This document shows positions 9,686 to 19,680 of a stretch of 64,000 bases of DNA, one piece after another (the first letter of the stretch is position 1; the number at the start of each line of letters is the position of its first letter). This stretch comes from Gracilaria vermiculophylla (lineage: Eukaryota; Rhodophyta; Florideophyceae; Gracilariales; Gracilariaceae). The position numbers and the translations under genes were made by a program. Under the pieces are notes generated by a model. That model was not told where the DNA came from, did not search any database, and saw nothing but the letters and a program-made list of their open reading frames with translations. The DNA lies in contig JAHNZQ020000049.1 in NCBI GenBank assembly GCA_019155205.2, forward strand, positions 1,522,168 to 1,586,167, given 5' to 3'.

Positions 9686-11257
9686 ATGGAGCCGCTCTTC
9701 GTGTCCTCCTTCCATCCGGCGTTCACCAAGCGCAGCAGCCAGTTCCTCCCCGCCCCCTTGCCCACGCGTGCGCGCGCGCGCCCCCCATGCGGCGCGCCCG
9801 TCATGCTGCTCGGCATCCCGCGCGTGTTCGGCCATCGCCCCAAGCAACAGGAAATCGTCGAGACCGTGCAGCCGGCGCCCACGCCGCCGCCGCTGCCGCC
9901 TCCGGACAAGCAGGGCCCCATGCAGTGGGCCCAGGCCCACCCGTTTCAGGCCGCCGCCATCATCTCCATCTGCATCACCCTCATACGCCGCACCATCGCC
10001 GTCGTGTCGCCGCCCACCGCCGCCGCCAAGCCCATCAAGACCGCCACGCCCGCCTCCGCCTCCGCCTCCGCCTCCGCCTCGGCGTCGCCGAAGACACGCT
10101 CGCCCCCCTCGCGCTCCACCCTGCGCGCCGTGCCGCGTCGCCACGAGGCGAGCGAGGAGGCGCTAGACCTGCTGGCCAACACCGCCAGAAAGTACATCAT
10201 CGTGGGCGGCAAGGGCGGCGTCGGCAAGACGTCCATGTCTGCCGCCGTGGCCACTGCGTTTGCCGATCGCGGCCAGACAACGCTCATCGTTTCTACCGAC
10301 CCGGCGCACTCGCTGTCCGACGCGTTTGGGCAGAGCGTGTCGGGCGGCGACCCGGTGCCCGTCATGGGCATCGATAACCTGTACGCGCAGGAAGTGGACC
10401 CGAATTCGATGAAGGCGACGTTCAATATGATGCAGCAGATGGACGGCGCGCGCGGCATGGAGGATATGGGGCTGGAAGATCTCAACTCGCTGTTTGAAAC
10501 GATTCCGCCGGGCTTTGATGAGGCCGTGGCGCTGGTGGAGATTGTCAAGTACATTGAGGCCGACGCCGAGTACGCCAAGTTTGACCGCATTGTGTTTGAC
10601 ACTGCGCCTACGGGCCACACGCTGCGACTACTGGCGCTGCCAGACTTTCTCAACGGGTTTTTCGGCAAGATGATCTCCATGAAGTCCAAGTTTGGCAACG
10701 TGATGAACCAGTTCAAGGGCATGTTTGGTGGGGGGGACGGCGGTATGGACAACTCTGTGGAAGACATGGAGGAGCTCAAGCGGTCGATGAACATGGTGCG
10801 GGAGCTGTTTCGCGACGAGCTGCAAACGGAGTTCATCGTGGCCACAATCCCCAACATGATGGCCATTGCCGAGTCGCGTCGGCTGCTGGACGAGCTCAAC
10901 AAGGAGAGCATCCCGGTGCGGCACGTGTTCGTGAATCAGGTGCAGCCGGAGAACGAGCAGTGCTCTTTCTGCGCGACGCGCTTCAAGGAGCAGCGCAACA
11001 ACATGCAGCTGCTGGAGCGCGAGTTTGCGGGGCTGCAGATCGCCACGGTGCAGAGCTTCGACAAGGAGATCAAGGGCGCGGGCGCGCTGCGCGCCATGAG
11101 CGCGCAGCTGTTCCCGCAAACGGCGGAAGAGGCGAGGGCGCGCGAGGCGGACGACGGCGCGCCGCGCGACGCGCCGCGAGATGCGGCGACGCCGCCGCCG
11201 CCGCCTCCACCGCCGCCGCCGTCGGCTCCGCGCGCGAAGGCGGAGCTGGTGGAATAG
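9686..11257 (+). CDS. GET3/ArsA-family ATPase with long N-terminal extension
   Basis: GET3-type ATPases carry tail-anchored membrane proteins for insertion. The P-loop is GGKGGVGKT near residue 174, switch I is STDPAHSLSDAF, and switch II is FDTAPTGHTLRLL. The family segment NMMAIAESRRLLDEL and a CxxC motif (CSFCATR), which in the fungal and animal protein binds the zinc that joins the dimer, are present. About 165 residues precede the ATPase. They begin with a Ser, Arg and Pro-rich stretch, include a hydrophobic run (AAAIISICITLI) near residue 95 and an AlaSer repeat. That extension suggests import into the plastid or another organelle, as for plant GET3B, or a membrane tether. The C-terminus ends in a run of prolines. 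The 523-residue length compares with about 350 for cytosolic GET3. The stop is TAG. Confidence 0.9.
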   Translation: MEPLFVSSFHPAFTKRSSQFLPAPLPTRARARPPCGAPVMLLGIPRVFGHRPKQQEIVETVQPAPTPPPLPPPDKQGPMQWAQAHPFQAAAIISICITLIRRTIAVVSPPTAAAKPIKTATPASASASASASASPKTRSPPSRSTLRAVPRRHEASEEALDLLANTARKYIIVGGKGGVGKTSMSAAVATAFADRGQTTLIVSTDPAHSLSDAFGQSVSGGDPVPVMGIDNLYAQEVDPNSMKATFNMMQQMDGARGMEDMGLEDLNSLFETIPPGFDEAVALVEIVKYIEADAEYAKFDRIVFDTAPTGHTLRLLALPDFLNGFFGKMISMKSKFGNVMNQFKGMFGGGDGGMDNSVEDMEELKRSMNMVRELFRDELQTEFIVATIPNMMAIAESRRLLDELNKESIPVRHVFVNQVQPENEQCSFCATRFKEQRNNMQLLEREFAGLQIATVQSFDKEIKGAGALRAMSAQLFPQTAEEARAREADDGAPRDAPRDAATPPPPPPPPPPSAPRAKAELVE

Positions 11258-11271
11258 CGCGTCGCCATTAA

Positions 11272-11277
11272 AATAAA
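11272..11277 (+). promoter_or_regulatory. AATAAA poly(A) signal of the GET3 gene
   Basis: AATAAA lies 14 bases after the GET3 stop codon, a suitable place for polyadenylation, although very close to the stop. Confidence 0.5.
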
Positions 11278-11851
11278 GCTGACAGCGGTGCGTGCGCGTC
11301 GCCGTTCTGTGTCTGGGCGCGCCGCGCCGCGCCGCGCGCACTCATTGGCCGCTCGTGCCGCTGCGCGCCCGCGCACCGCTATTTAGTGGCGCCGTGCGCC
11401 AGCCGCTGCCGCTGCAGTGTCCGTCGCCCGCTCGCCCATCGCACGCTGCTCTTGTTGCTTTCTTTCCGCCCGACGAGCTTCTTCCTCCGCGCCGCCCTCC
11501 CTCCCGCCCCCAACTCCCGCCCCCCCCTCCCCCTCCCAACCCCGCCTCGCGCACCGCCTCGCGCACCGCGTCGCTCTCTCCGCGCTGCCGTCCTCCCGCT
11601 CCCGCCCCCCGTGTCTCGCCGCTCGTGTCGTCTGGCCCCCGTCGTTGACCCTTCCTCTCAGCGCGTGTTTGAGCGACTCGTGCATGTTGCTTCATACAAC
11701 CATACCTCCTGGCGCGTCTGAACGTCTCCAATCCCGGCCCCCTATCCACGCTGGATAACGCCTTGCGTTTCGCTTCTTCGCTCGCCCCCACCCTGTCTGC
11801 CCCGCTGCACCCTCGCGCCCTCAACCCGACGTTTGCCACCCTGCTTTGACC
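11278..11851 (+). promoter_or_regulatory. Promoter and long CT-rich leader of eIF5
   Basis: A TATA-like TATTTAG is at 11380-11386. It is followed by about 450 bases dominated by C and T, up to a start codon in good context (GACCATGG). The leader length and the TATA role are inferred. Confidence 0.45.
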
Positions 11852-13102
11852 ATGGACAGCATCAACATTGGAGGCGGCGATGACCAGTTCAACCGCTACA
11901 AAATGCCGCCGGTCATCGGCAAGGTCGAGGGCCGCGGCAACGGAATCAAAACGCGCATCGTCAACTGCGTGGAGGTTGCGCGCGCGCTGCACCGCCCGCC
12001 CGGCTACGTGTGCAAATTCTTCGGCTGCGAGCTGTGCGCGCAGACCAAGATCAACGACGCCGACGGCGTGTACATTGTCAACGGCTCGTTCAGCCAGTCG
12101 GTGCTGGCCGACACGCTGCAGAAGTTCATCAAGATGTTTGTGCTGTGCCAGAGCTGCACGCTGCCGGAGACCGACCTCAAGATCAAGAAGAACGGGCTCA
12201 TCACGCAGCTGTGCAACGCGTGTGGCGCGGAGGGTATGTGCGACATGACGCACAAGCTGTGTACGTTTATTGTCAACAACCCGCCGGACGGCAGGAAGAA
12301 GAAGGTGGACGGCAAGAGGGACAAGGCCGCGCGCAGGGCCGCCAAGGCGCGCAAGGCGGCCGGCGAGGGGGACGATGACGACGAGCGCAGCCGGAAGAAG
12401 GCGGCCAAGAAGGCGGCCAAGAAGGCGGCGCAGACCGACAACGTGGACGGGGAAGCAGAGTTTTCCACAGCCGATTTTGGCGCCGCGGGCGAAGAGGACG
12501 CAGACGAAGATGTGCAGTGGAGCGTGGACACGTCCAAGGAGGCGCAGGAGGCGCGTCAGAGGGAGCTCGGGGCCGCCGCGTCTATCTTGGACAGGGCACC
12601 CGTGGAGGATGAGTGGAACAGGGTGAGGAAACTGCGTGCGTACATTGATGACGGAAAGCGCGCGAGCAAGGTGATCACCAAGGCGGAGAAAATCTTTGGC
12701 ATGGACGGGACGATTCAGGGTATTGTGAAAGCGGCCGTGGTGGACGAAGCGCTGTCGGCGGTGCCGAGCAGTGTGTGCGACCGTGCGTTTGCCGTGCTGA
12801 AGGAGATTGGGACGCCGATGCCGGTGGAGGCTCAGGAGGCGCTTCTGGACTACTTTAGCTGGGCGGCGGTGCACGACAATAGGATGATTCCGATGTTCCC
12901 ACACATTCTGAAACTGGGCTATGATGAGGACCTTGTGGAGGAGGAGGTGATCTTGACGTGGTTCAAGAAGGATGAGGTGAAAGATGAGGTGAAGGACGCC
13001 GTGCGCGAATTTGTGCACTGGCTGGAGAGCGCGGAGGAAGAGGGCAGCGACGACGATGACGACGATGAGGAGGAGGACAGCACTGAGGGCAGTGAGGAGT
13101 AG
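11852..13102 (+). CDS. eIF5: Translation initiation factor eIF5
   Basis: eIF5 is the GTPase-activating protein for eIF2 in the scanning 43S complex. The N-terminal domain carries the catalytic arginine at position 15 (NRYKMPPV) when the ATG at 11852 is used, which supports this start over the ATG six bases earlier. The family motif FFGCELCAQTK follows, and the C4 zinc ribbon is formed by VLCQSC (near 99-102) and QLCNAC (near 121-124). A Lys and Ala-rich linker, partly acidic, covers residues 150-230. The C-terminal W2/HEAT domain (about 250-400) contains LDYFSWAAVHDNRMIP-like helices. It ends in the acidic and aromatic tail (FVHWLESAEEEG with Asp/Glu runs) that binds eIF2-beta and eIF1. The length of 416 residues is normal. 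The stop is TAG. Confidence 0.95.
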   Translation: MDSINIGGGDDQFNRYKMPPVIGKVEGRGNGIKTRIVNCVEVARALHRPPGYVCKFFGCELCAQTKINDADGVYIVNGSFSQSVLADTLQKFIKMFVLCQSCTLPETDLKIKKNGLITQLCNACGAEGMCDMTHKLCTFIVNNPPDGRKKKVDGKRDKAARRAAKARKAAGEGDDDDERSRKKAAKKAAKKAAQTDNVDGEAEFSTADFGAAGEEDADEDVQWSVDTSKEAQEARQRELGAAASILDRAPVEDEWNRVRKLRAYIDDGKRASKVITKAEKIFGMDGTIQGIVKAAVVDEALSAVPSSVCDRAFAVLKEIGTPMPVEAQEALLDYFSWAAVHDNRMIPMFPHILKLGYDEDLVEEEVILTWFKKDEVKDEVKDAVREFVHWLESAEEEGSDDDDDDEEEDSTEGSEE

Positions 13103-13190
13103 CTTGCTGGCTGCTCTGATGACGGCGGTTTATGTTAGTACTTGCACTTTTTCAAGTGGTGATGAAGTGATTGTGATGTGTGATTAAAAA

Positions 13191-13482
13191 TTATATTTTT
13201 GCCTTGCTGTTTGTTGGGTGACAGTGCTGGAGCGGGGGGCGCGCATGACCGCTGTGCGCTGGTGGCACACACGGGCGCAGTTGGGAATGGGGCAGTGGGC
13301 ATGGCGTTTCGGGCGGTTGACGTGGTAGTGCGGCGGAGACGGTAGGCTGCGCCGGTTGCAGCGGCGACAGCGGCGGCGACAGCGGCGGCGACAGCGGCGG
13401 CGACAGCGGCGGCGACAGCGGCGGCGGCGACGACAGCTGAGGCGATGGCGACTGCTGTGGCGACGTGTGCGGCGACTGCTGT

Positions 13483-13515
<33 letters not shown>

Positions 13516-14852
13516 AACGGCGACGGCGACGGCGACTGCTGTGGCGACGTGTGCGGCGACTGCTGTGGCGACGGCGTGGGCGACGACTGCGGCGACGGGT
13601 GCGGCGACGGATGGTATGTGGCGACGATGCAGTTGTTCTCGGGGCTGTGGGTGGTGTAGGTGCAGAGGTGCGCGCGCCAGCCGTTGGCGTTGAGCCATTG
13701 GACGCGGGCGTTGTCGAGGGCGAGGCGCGCGGCGAGGCCGGCTTGGTGCGGAGGGCGCGCGGGGTCAAGGCCGAGAGCGGCGGTGCGGCAGAGGTGGGCG
13801 TAGAGCGCGAGCGAGGCGCGGCGGCGCCACCAGCGGCCCATGTGCGTGGAGGCGGAGCACAGGGCACGGCAGCAGCAGGCGAGCGCGACGGTGACGCGCG
13901 GGCGGCGCGGCGAGCGCGCCAGGCGCGTGGCGGCGAAGAGCGCCAGGTCGGTGGCGTCGCCGCACGCGTGCTTGGCGACGAGCAGCACGTCGCGCGCGCG
14001 CGCGGCGGCCGGCACGCGGCGCAGGTCGACGTGCGCCAGGTCGGCGCGCACGCGCGCGAAGGAGGCGACGAGCGCGGCCGCGCTCCACGCGCGCAGCGTG
14101 CGGTCGGCGCGGCGGCGCGGCGCGCGCCGGTCCACCACCACCACGTGCGGCGCGCGCGCGCGCAGGCGCAGCGCGTGCGCCGCTAGCAGCGCCGTGTACG
14201 CGCGCCCGGCGCCCACCTCGAGCACCAGCGGCGCGCGCGCGCCGCGCGGCGTGCCGTGCGCGCGCAGCGCCAGCGCCACCAGCCGCGCGCTCTGCTCGAA
14301 GTGGCGCGGCTGCAGCCGCAGCGAGCTGTCGCGCGCGTCGCCCCACAGCCGCCGCAGCTGCGCCGCCTCCGGCAGCGCCGCGTCGCCGTCGCGCGCCGCG
14401 CTCAGCAGCTGCAGCGCCGCCAGCCGCGCCAGCGGCAGCTCCCCGCGCCGCGGCTCGCCGCCGCCGTCCGTGGCGGTGGCGGCGTCCGTGGCAGCGGCGG
14501 CGGCGCCATCGGCGGCGGCGGCGCCATCGGCGGCGGCGGCGGGAGGCGGCGTCGGCGATGAGGGGCGGTTGATGTCGGCGCAGTACCACGGCGCCTGCGC
14601 GTCGGCGGCGGCGCGGCGCGCGGCGGGGCAGCGGCGCAGGTGCGCGCGCAGCGCTTCGGGGCGCACGCGCGTGCCGCACGCGGGGCACGGAGGGCGGTCC
14701 GGCTGGTGCGCCCCGCAGAACGTCGCGCCGGCGCGCGTCGGCAGCGCGCACGCCTTTGCGCCGCGTCCGCCGCGGAACGCGCACGACCCCGCCACCGCCG
14801 CCGCCATCGCCGCCATCGCCGTCGTCGCCGCCATCGCCGTCGTCGCCGCCAT
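13191..14852 (-). CDS. TRM13: tRNA 2'-O-methyltransferase TRM13
   Basis: TRM13 methylates the 2'-hydroxyl of tRNA position 4. The order of domains fits. A CCCH finger ([26 protein letters not shown]) is near residues 20-45. The U11-48K-type CHHC finger ([20 protein letters not shown]) follows, then the family phrase WYCADIN. The catalytic half begins after an Ala-rich linker, with SAM motif [13 protein letters not shown], then [14 protein letters not shown] and [12 protein letters not shown] chose the ATG at 14852 because it starts just before the first finger. Upstream open sequence is not protein-like. After the catalytic domain the frame runs into a tail of about 140 residues dominated by Ser-Pro repeats, coded by a tandem repeat. 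Whether the tail is translated is unknown. The gene converges on eIF5 (88 bases between stops). Confidence 0.85.
13350..13615 (-). repeat. Tandem trinucleotide/hexanucleotide repeat coding a Ser-Pro tail
   Basis: Units such as GGCGACAGC and GCGACGGCGACG are repeated many times. On the minus strand they code Ser-Pro-Pro-Leu and Ser-Pro repeats at the end of TRM13. Segments of about 70 bases (13444-13515 and 13530-13580 areas) also recur at a higher order, with the phrase CTGTGGCGACGTGTGCGGCGACTGC present twice. Confidence 0.85.
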
Positions 14853-15379
14853 CGCCACTGTCGCCGTACACTGCGCTCCGCGCGCGCCCTCGTGGCGCCA
14901 CGACCGCCACCACCCCACCTTCCGCGCTGTCCACGTGACCCTCTCCACATCCCACGTCACGCACGTGGCATTCACCCCCACGTGCACGCGCTGGCCACGA
15001 CAGTCGCGTTGGCCACGCTGGAAGTAGTGGCCGCGCTGGCCACGACGGGCGTGCACAAGTGGGGCAAGCGCGTACTGTACACGCGGCGCGCGCGCACGCG
15101 CGGCGCGTTGCGCTTGGCGCGTGTTGTGCGCTGCGCGCTGCCGCCGCACGCCGCCGCGCCACTGGCGCGCCGCCGCTGCGTCGCTGGTGCCGCCCCGCGC
15201 GCGCGCCACCGCGCGCTAAATCCCGTGCCGCGTCGCGCGCGGCGCACGCGCTGCGCCTCCACGCCCCTCAGCCCATTTATCTATCGCCGGCCTCCCCTCC
15301 CTCTGCGCCCTCTTGTCTCGCCCGCGCAGCCCTCTTCCCCGCCCGCCCCCCCCCTTGCCCATCTCCTTCGCCCGCCGCC
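14853..15379. promoter_or_regulatory. Shared divergent promoter of TRM13 and the PPR gene
   Basis: The start codons of TRM13 and the PPR gene point away from each other across 527 bases. A TATA-like TTTATCTAT lies at 15276-15284, about 100 bases before the PPR start, followed by a C-rich leader. Function is inferred from position. Confidence 0.5.
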
Positions 15380-17647
15380 ATGTTCCCGCCGCGCCCCGCC
15401 CACCCCGCCTTCCTGCCGCCGCCCGCCCTCGTGCGCAGCCATGCCGCCGCGCAACCCGCCGCGCAGCCGCCGTCGCGCGCCGCCTTTCCCACCGCCGCCC
15501 GCGCCCTAGACCGCGCCGTCGCCGCCGCCTGGGGCGCCCCCGTCACCCTGCAGCCCGTCCAGTCCATCTGGGCGAACACCGGCGTCTGGACCGCAGACGA
15601 CCCCAAGCGCCGTCGCCGCGATGCTCGTACCGTTCCGCCCGCCGACTCCGTTTTGTGTCCCACCGTCGAGCACTCCACCGCGCCCCCGCCCTGTCGCTCT
15701 CCGCCTTCCGCCCCCGTCTCCGCCGCCCCTGCTGCGTCGGCCGCGCTTTCGCCTGTGTGCCCCGCACCCGCGTCCATGTCCTCGTTTGCTCCGCTGCAGC
15801 GCCCGCCTGCGCCTGGCGCCGCGCCCGTCTCCGCCGTCGCCGCCGCCGCCGCCGCCGCCGCCGCAGCTGCTGCCGCCGCGTCCCATGCGCCCAACTCCGA
15901 TTCACAAGTTGTGCGCCAGCTGGAGAACTGTCTGCGACGCCGCAAGATTGACCGCGCCCGCGACATCCTCTTTGAGAATGCCCAGCGCCGCGTCTTCCGC
16001 ACGCGCCACTACAACTCCCTGTTGGACGCCCTCGTCAAGGCCAACCGCCTGCACGACGCCGAGATGCTCTTTGCCGAGTTTGACCGCAACGGTCTCGTCA
16101 GAGACGTCGCCTCGTACTCCATCATGATTTGCGCCTACGGCAAGAGCGGCCGTGTGGCGCAGGCCGAAAAGTGCATGAACCGCATGCGCGCACAGCATGT
16201 GCAGCCCAATGCCTTCTCGTACTCCGCCTTGATTGAGGCCTTTGGTCGTGTGGGCAACTTGCAGAAGGCTGAGGCTGCCCTGCGCCACATGATGAACGAC
16301 GGTGTGCAGCCAAATGTCGTCGCGTATAACGCCCTCATGAAGGTTTACGTCAAACGCGGCCGCAAGGCCGACGCCTTCCGTCTCCTGGAAGAGATGGAGA
16401 GCCTCGGACGCAAGCCGGACGTCATCACCTACGGCACGCTCATCGACGCGTGCGCCAAGACTCGTGACGTTGACCGCGCTTTTCAGGTGTTTCACCGCTT
16501 GCAGCGCAACAACATTCAGCCCAACCGAGTGTGCTACGCCTCGCTCATAGACGCGTGCTCCAAGGCCAGGCAGCCGCATCGCGCCTTTCAGGTGCTCGCC
16601 AGTATGAAGGCCAACAAGATTCATCCGGACATTTTTGCCTACAATGCTTTGATCGATGCCTGTGGCAGGGTGAAGCTTGTGGAACGCGCTTTTGACGTGT
16701 ATCAGGAGATTTTACAGTCTGGTCTGCGCCCGGACAAGGTTACGTTCAACGCCTTGATTTCCGCCTGTGGCCGAGCGCGTGATTTATCAAGAGCGTTTGA
16801 GGCGCTGGAGTCTATGACCAATACGTTCAACTACACGCCTGACCGTCATACGTACAACTCGTTGATTGATGCTTGTGGAAAGTCGGAGCGACTGGACAAG
16901 GCATTTGATGTCTTCAATCGAATGGTCGCTTCGGGAATCAAACCTTGCGCTGTATCGTACAACGCGCTCATTGATGCATGTGGGCGCACCAAGAATCTGG
17001 AACTGGCATATAAGCTTTCCAACCAGATGCGCAGTGAAAATATTAAGCCGGATGTCTACACTTTAAACACTCTGGTCGCTGTGTGCGGTCGCTGCGGTGA
17101 CATTGATCGGTCGTTCACTGTGTTATCGGAACTGCGTGAGTTTGGAGTGCGACCTGATGAGGTGACGTACAACACGCTTATAGACGCTCTTGGCAGACAA
17201 GGTGAGCTTTCTAGGGCGTGGTCTGTGCTGGAAGAAATGATTGCCATGGGCGTTCGACCCACTCGCGTCACATTCAACGCTTTCGCGTGTGCATGTGCCA
17301 AGACAAGAGATGGGCAGCTTGCGTTACAGCTGTACGGGGTTATGAAGAGTCAGCGCGTGGACCCGGATCCGGTTTCGTATTCGGCGCTCATTGACGCTTG
17401 CTGTCGTAGCTCTATGGCTATGGAGTCGATTCCAATTTACGATGAGATGAAGGACCGAAGGGTTGACACATGGGAGAATGTGGGCGTCACGCTTACTGCT
17501 TCGTGCTTTAATAGCGGCAGTTTTCGAAGTGCCTACCAAGTTTTCATGACGCTTACGCCTAAGGCGCAATGCAGGGTGGAGGAGCGAATTCGGTCAGCTA
17601 TATGCAACCTTCCCGTGGGGTCAGGGGGGGTGCCCGTGTTGGCTTAA
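15380..17647 (+). CDS. P-class pentatricopeptide repeat protein, probably organellar
   Basis: The 755-residue protein has about fourteen 35-residue PPR motifs between residues 195 and 700. They are recognisable by the recurring phrase YNALIDACGR or its variants and by Pro-Asp or Pro-Asn at repeat ends. There is no E, DYW or SMR domain after the array, so it is P-class. Such proteins bind one RNA base per repeat and stabilise or process organellar transcripts. The first 190 residues are rich in Pro, Ala and Arg and poor in acid, which fits a transit peptide followed by a disordered linker. A run of about 15 alanines precedes the first repeat. The ATG at 15380 lies in CCGCCATGT context after a C-rich leader. 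The near-identical wording of repeats suggests recent repeat duplication. The nearest known group could be MRL1-like factors, but I cannot decide this. The stop is TAA. Confidence 0.9.
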   Translation: MFPPRPAHPAFLPPPALVRSHAAAQPAAQPPSRAAFPTAARALDRAVAAAWGAPVTLQPVQSIWANTGVWTADDPKRRRRDARTVPPADSVLCPTVEHSTAPPPCRSPPSAPVSAAPAASAALSPVCPAPASMSSFAPLQRPPAPGAAPVSAVAAAAAAAAAAAAAASHAPNSDSQVVRQLENCLRRRKIDRARDILFENAQRRVFRTRHYNSLLDALVKANRLHDAEMLFAEFDRNGLVRDVASYSIMICAYGKSGRVAQAEKCMNRMRAQHVQPNAFSYSALIEAFGRVGNLQKAEAALRHMMNDGVQPNVVAYNALMKVYVKRGRKADAFRLLEEMESLGRKPDVITYGTLIDACAKTRDVDRAFQVFHRLQRNNIQPNRVCYASLIDACSKARQPHRAFQVLASMKANKIHPDIFAYNALIDACGRVKLVERAFDVYQEILQSGLRPDKVTFNALISACGRARDLSRAFEALESMTNTFNYTPDRHTYNSLIDACGKSERLDKAFDVFNRMVASGIKPCAVSYNALIDACGRTKNLELAYKLSNQMRSENIKPDVYTLNTLVAVCGRCGDIDRSFTVLSELREFGVRPDEVTYNTLIDALGRQGELSRAWSVLEEMIAMGVRPTRVTFNAFACACAKTRDGQLALQLYGVMKSQRVDPDPVSYSALIDACCRSSMAMESIPIYDEMKDRRVDTWENVGVTLTASCFNSGSFRSAYQVFMTLTPKAQCRVEERIRSAICNLPVGSGGVPVLA

Positions 17648-19680
17648 ACAAGTTTTGGTGTTGGTGAGATTTGAGCCAGCGTATCTGGCTGGTTGAGGAT
17701 CTTTTTTGTTGCTATTCTTTCTTTCTTGTACTTGTATACTATATACTACTACTAGAGATTGTTACCATGTGCTTGTGGCAGTGCTTGTTTCTTCGCACTG
17801 CCTTCGAAATCTTGTTCTATTGACAGTAAAAAGTTGGTTCTATATTTGTCGTCTACATTGAGATGGGCTAATTGTGGGTGGGACTGGGGGCGAAGTGGCG
17901 TGTGGCTGATAAACTGATCATTGCTTGCTTCGATGCTGCAGATCAAGGCTCCGTGCTTCACACTGCGCAGCTCCTGCAATGGCCGTGAATTGCACTGGCC
18001 GTGTGTTCACTGAGGGCGCGCGAAGTGCAGTCTCGATACGATCGGTTGCGTGGGGGAACAAGCAAGGGTGACTTGTTCGCGTGTGTAGTGTTTGGCCTTT
18101 TGCACTGTTTCACGCTCCCCCCGGCGCCCAACGGGCGTGTAACAGAGATGCATTGAGCATCCTCGGGCGGTGAGTTGTAGGGTTTGCGCGATTACGCTAA
18201 CAGCTGGCGTTGCAGTCACGTGAGAACACGGCCGTTCGCGCCGGCGCGGGCCGCTTTGCAACGCGCGCGTGCGGCGCGCCGAATTGCGTGTCGCCAAGCA
18301 AGCGCGTGCGGCGCGGCCCCATGTGCGGGCGCGGCCCCCTGTGCGGGCGCGCCGCCTGCGGGCCGCGCCGCCGCCCGCGCGCCGACGCGAGCGTTTGAGT
18401 GGTGGGGGCGCGCAACGTTGCGCGCGCCCTCTCGCCTGCGCGAGTGCTGCGCGGACGTGGAGCGCCCGGCGGCGCGGCGCTTGCACGCTGCGCGGCCGCT
18501 GCGCGCTGCGCGGCCGCTGCGCGCTGCGCGCTGCGCGCTGCGCGCCCCGCCCCGCCCTGCCCGTCGCTCCGCTGGCGACGAGCGCTTGCGGCGGTTGGCG
18601 CGGTTTCCGAGTGTCCGCGCCTTGCCGCAGTGGTGGCATTGGTCACAGCATGCGCATGTGCACGACGAGCGCGTCCATGATGCTGTACGTTGTTTGCCTG
18701 CGGAGATGACGTCCTTCCGTGCCAGCTCATCACGTTGGGCGCCTGCACCTCAAGTTGACGGCCCGTCAGCGTAGTGAGCTGCGGCCCATTGCACCTGTGC
18801 AGCGGCTCATGCCCCGCCGTTGTTTTGGTCGCGAGAATCGCGCACCCTCTCGTATGCGTTCTCGGTGAGCGCGCGACTTGAACATTAAAGTACGCCGTTG
18901 TCGAACATCCTGCCATTTTGCATCAGTCATCGCACATGGTACCAATGTTATGTTCCACCCGAGCAATCAACAGCAAATGGCTCGCATGTGGAAGCTCATC
19001 ATTGGATGGTGACGAATCTGGCCAGCAGCAGATTGACTTCTACGTAATGATGCGAGGAGTCTTTGCGCTCACTTGCCAACTTTTAAACCAAACGTCAAGG
19101 AAATGCACGTCCCTCCCCCAAGCTTATTTGTACATTAGGTACGTTTTGTCGACAAATTGGTGTGTTTTTGACCAACAGCCTCCTTGACCCCATGATGTAC
19201 GTTAAAGTACGTATGTAGTATACGTTGGTTTTTTCGTTTACTAGAGTCCTCCTCAACTTCGTGTCTTCATTTGTTATGTGTTATGATTCAACTATATTAT
19301 TGTATTATGAATGAACTGGCCCGGCCATTTCTTCCTGCCAAAGCGCAAACCTGCCTTGTTTGTTTGACTCAATTGATGTGCAGTTCGATGTTCTCGATAT
19401 GACCCGGTTTTCTACAATTCTATGCATGACTTGTTGATTTCCTATTTTCTAATCTCCCTCTCTCTCTCTCTCTCCCTGTTGTGGGTGTGGATGTCTAATT
19501 TTTTTTACTATTCTACAATTTGCTATCCTTCGCTTCATTTCTCAGCTCTGAGATTCACATCACAACGCTACATGACCTCAATGCTGACGCAGTTTGCCAC
19601 ACCCGGCAAAATTACGACTAGTACAATGTAAGCAAGTTGACCAATACGAAAAGCAACTCTCATAACCATCCTCAGCATGG
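17648..19680. other. Long intergenic region with a GC-rich island
   Basis: About 2 kb between the tail ends of two convergent genes. A sharply GC-rich island covers about 18,180-18,620 and is flanked by AT-rich sequence. Open frames in the island are compositional and resemble nothing. A CT microsatellite lies at 19454-19476. No RNA gene was recognised. Confidence 0.5.
18486..18545. repeat. GCGCTGCGCGGCC-type tandem repeat
   Basis: Ten- and fifteen-base units built from GCTGCGCG are repeated about six times inside the GC-rich island. Units are self-complementary in part and could form strong hairpins. Confidence 0.8.

Noticed and set aside
13356..14186. Long plus-strand frames opposite TRM13
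   Set aside because: They are Arg/Ala-rich shadows of the minus-strand gene created by high GC content and repeats.
18183..18916. Frames of 150-240 codons on both strands in the GC-rich island
   Set aside because: All are compositional, overlap in every phase and resemble no protein.
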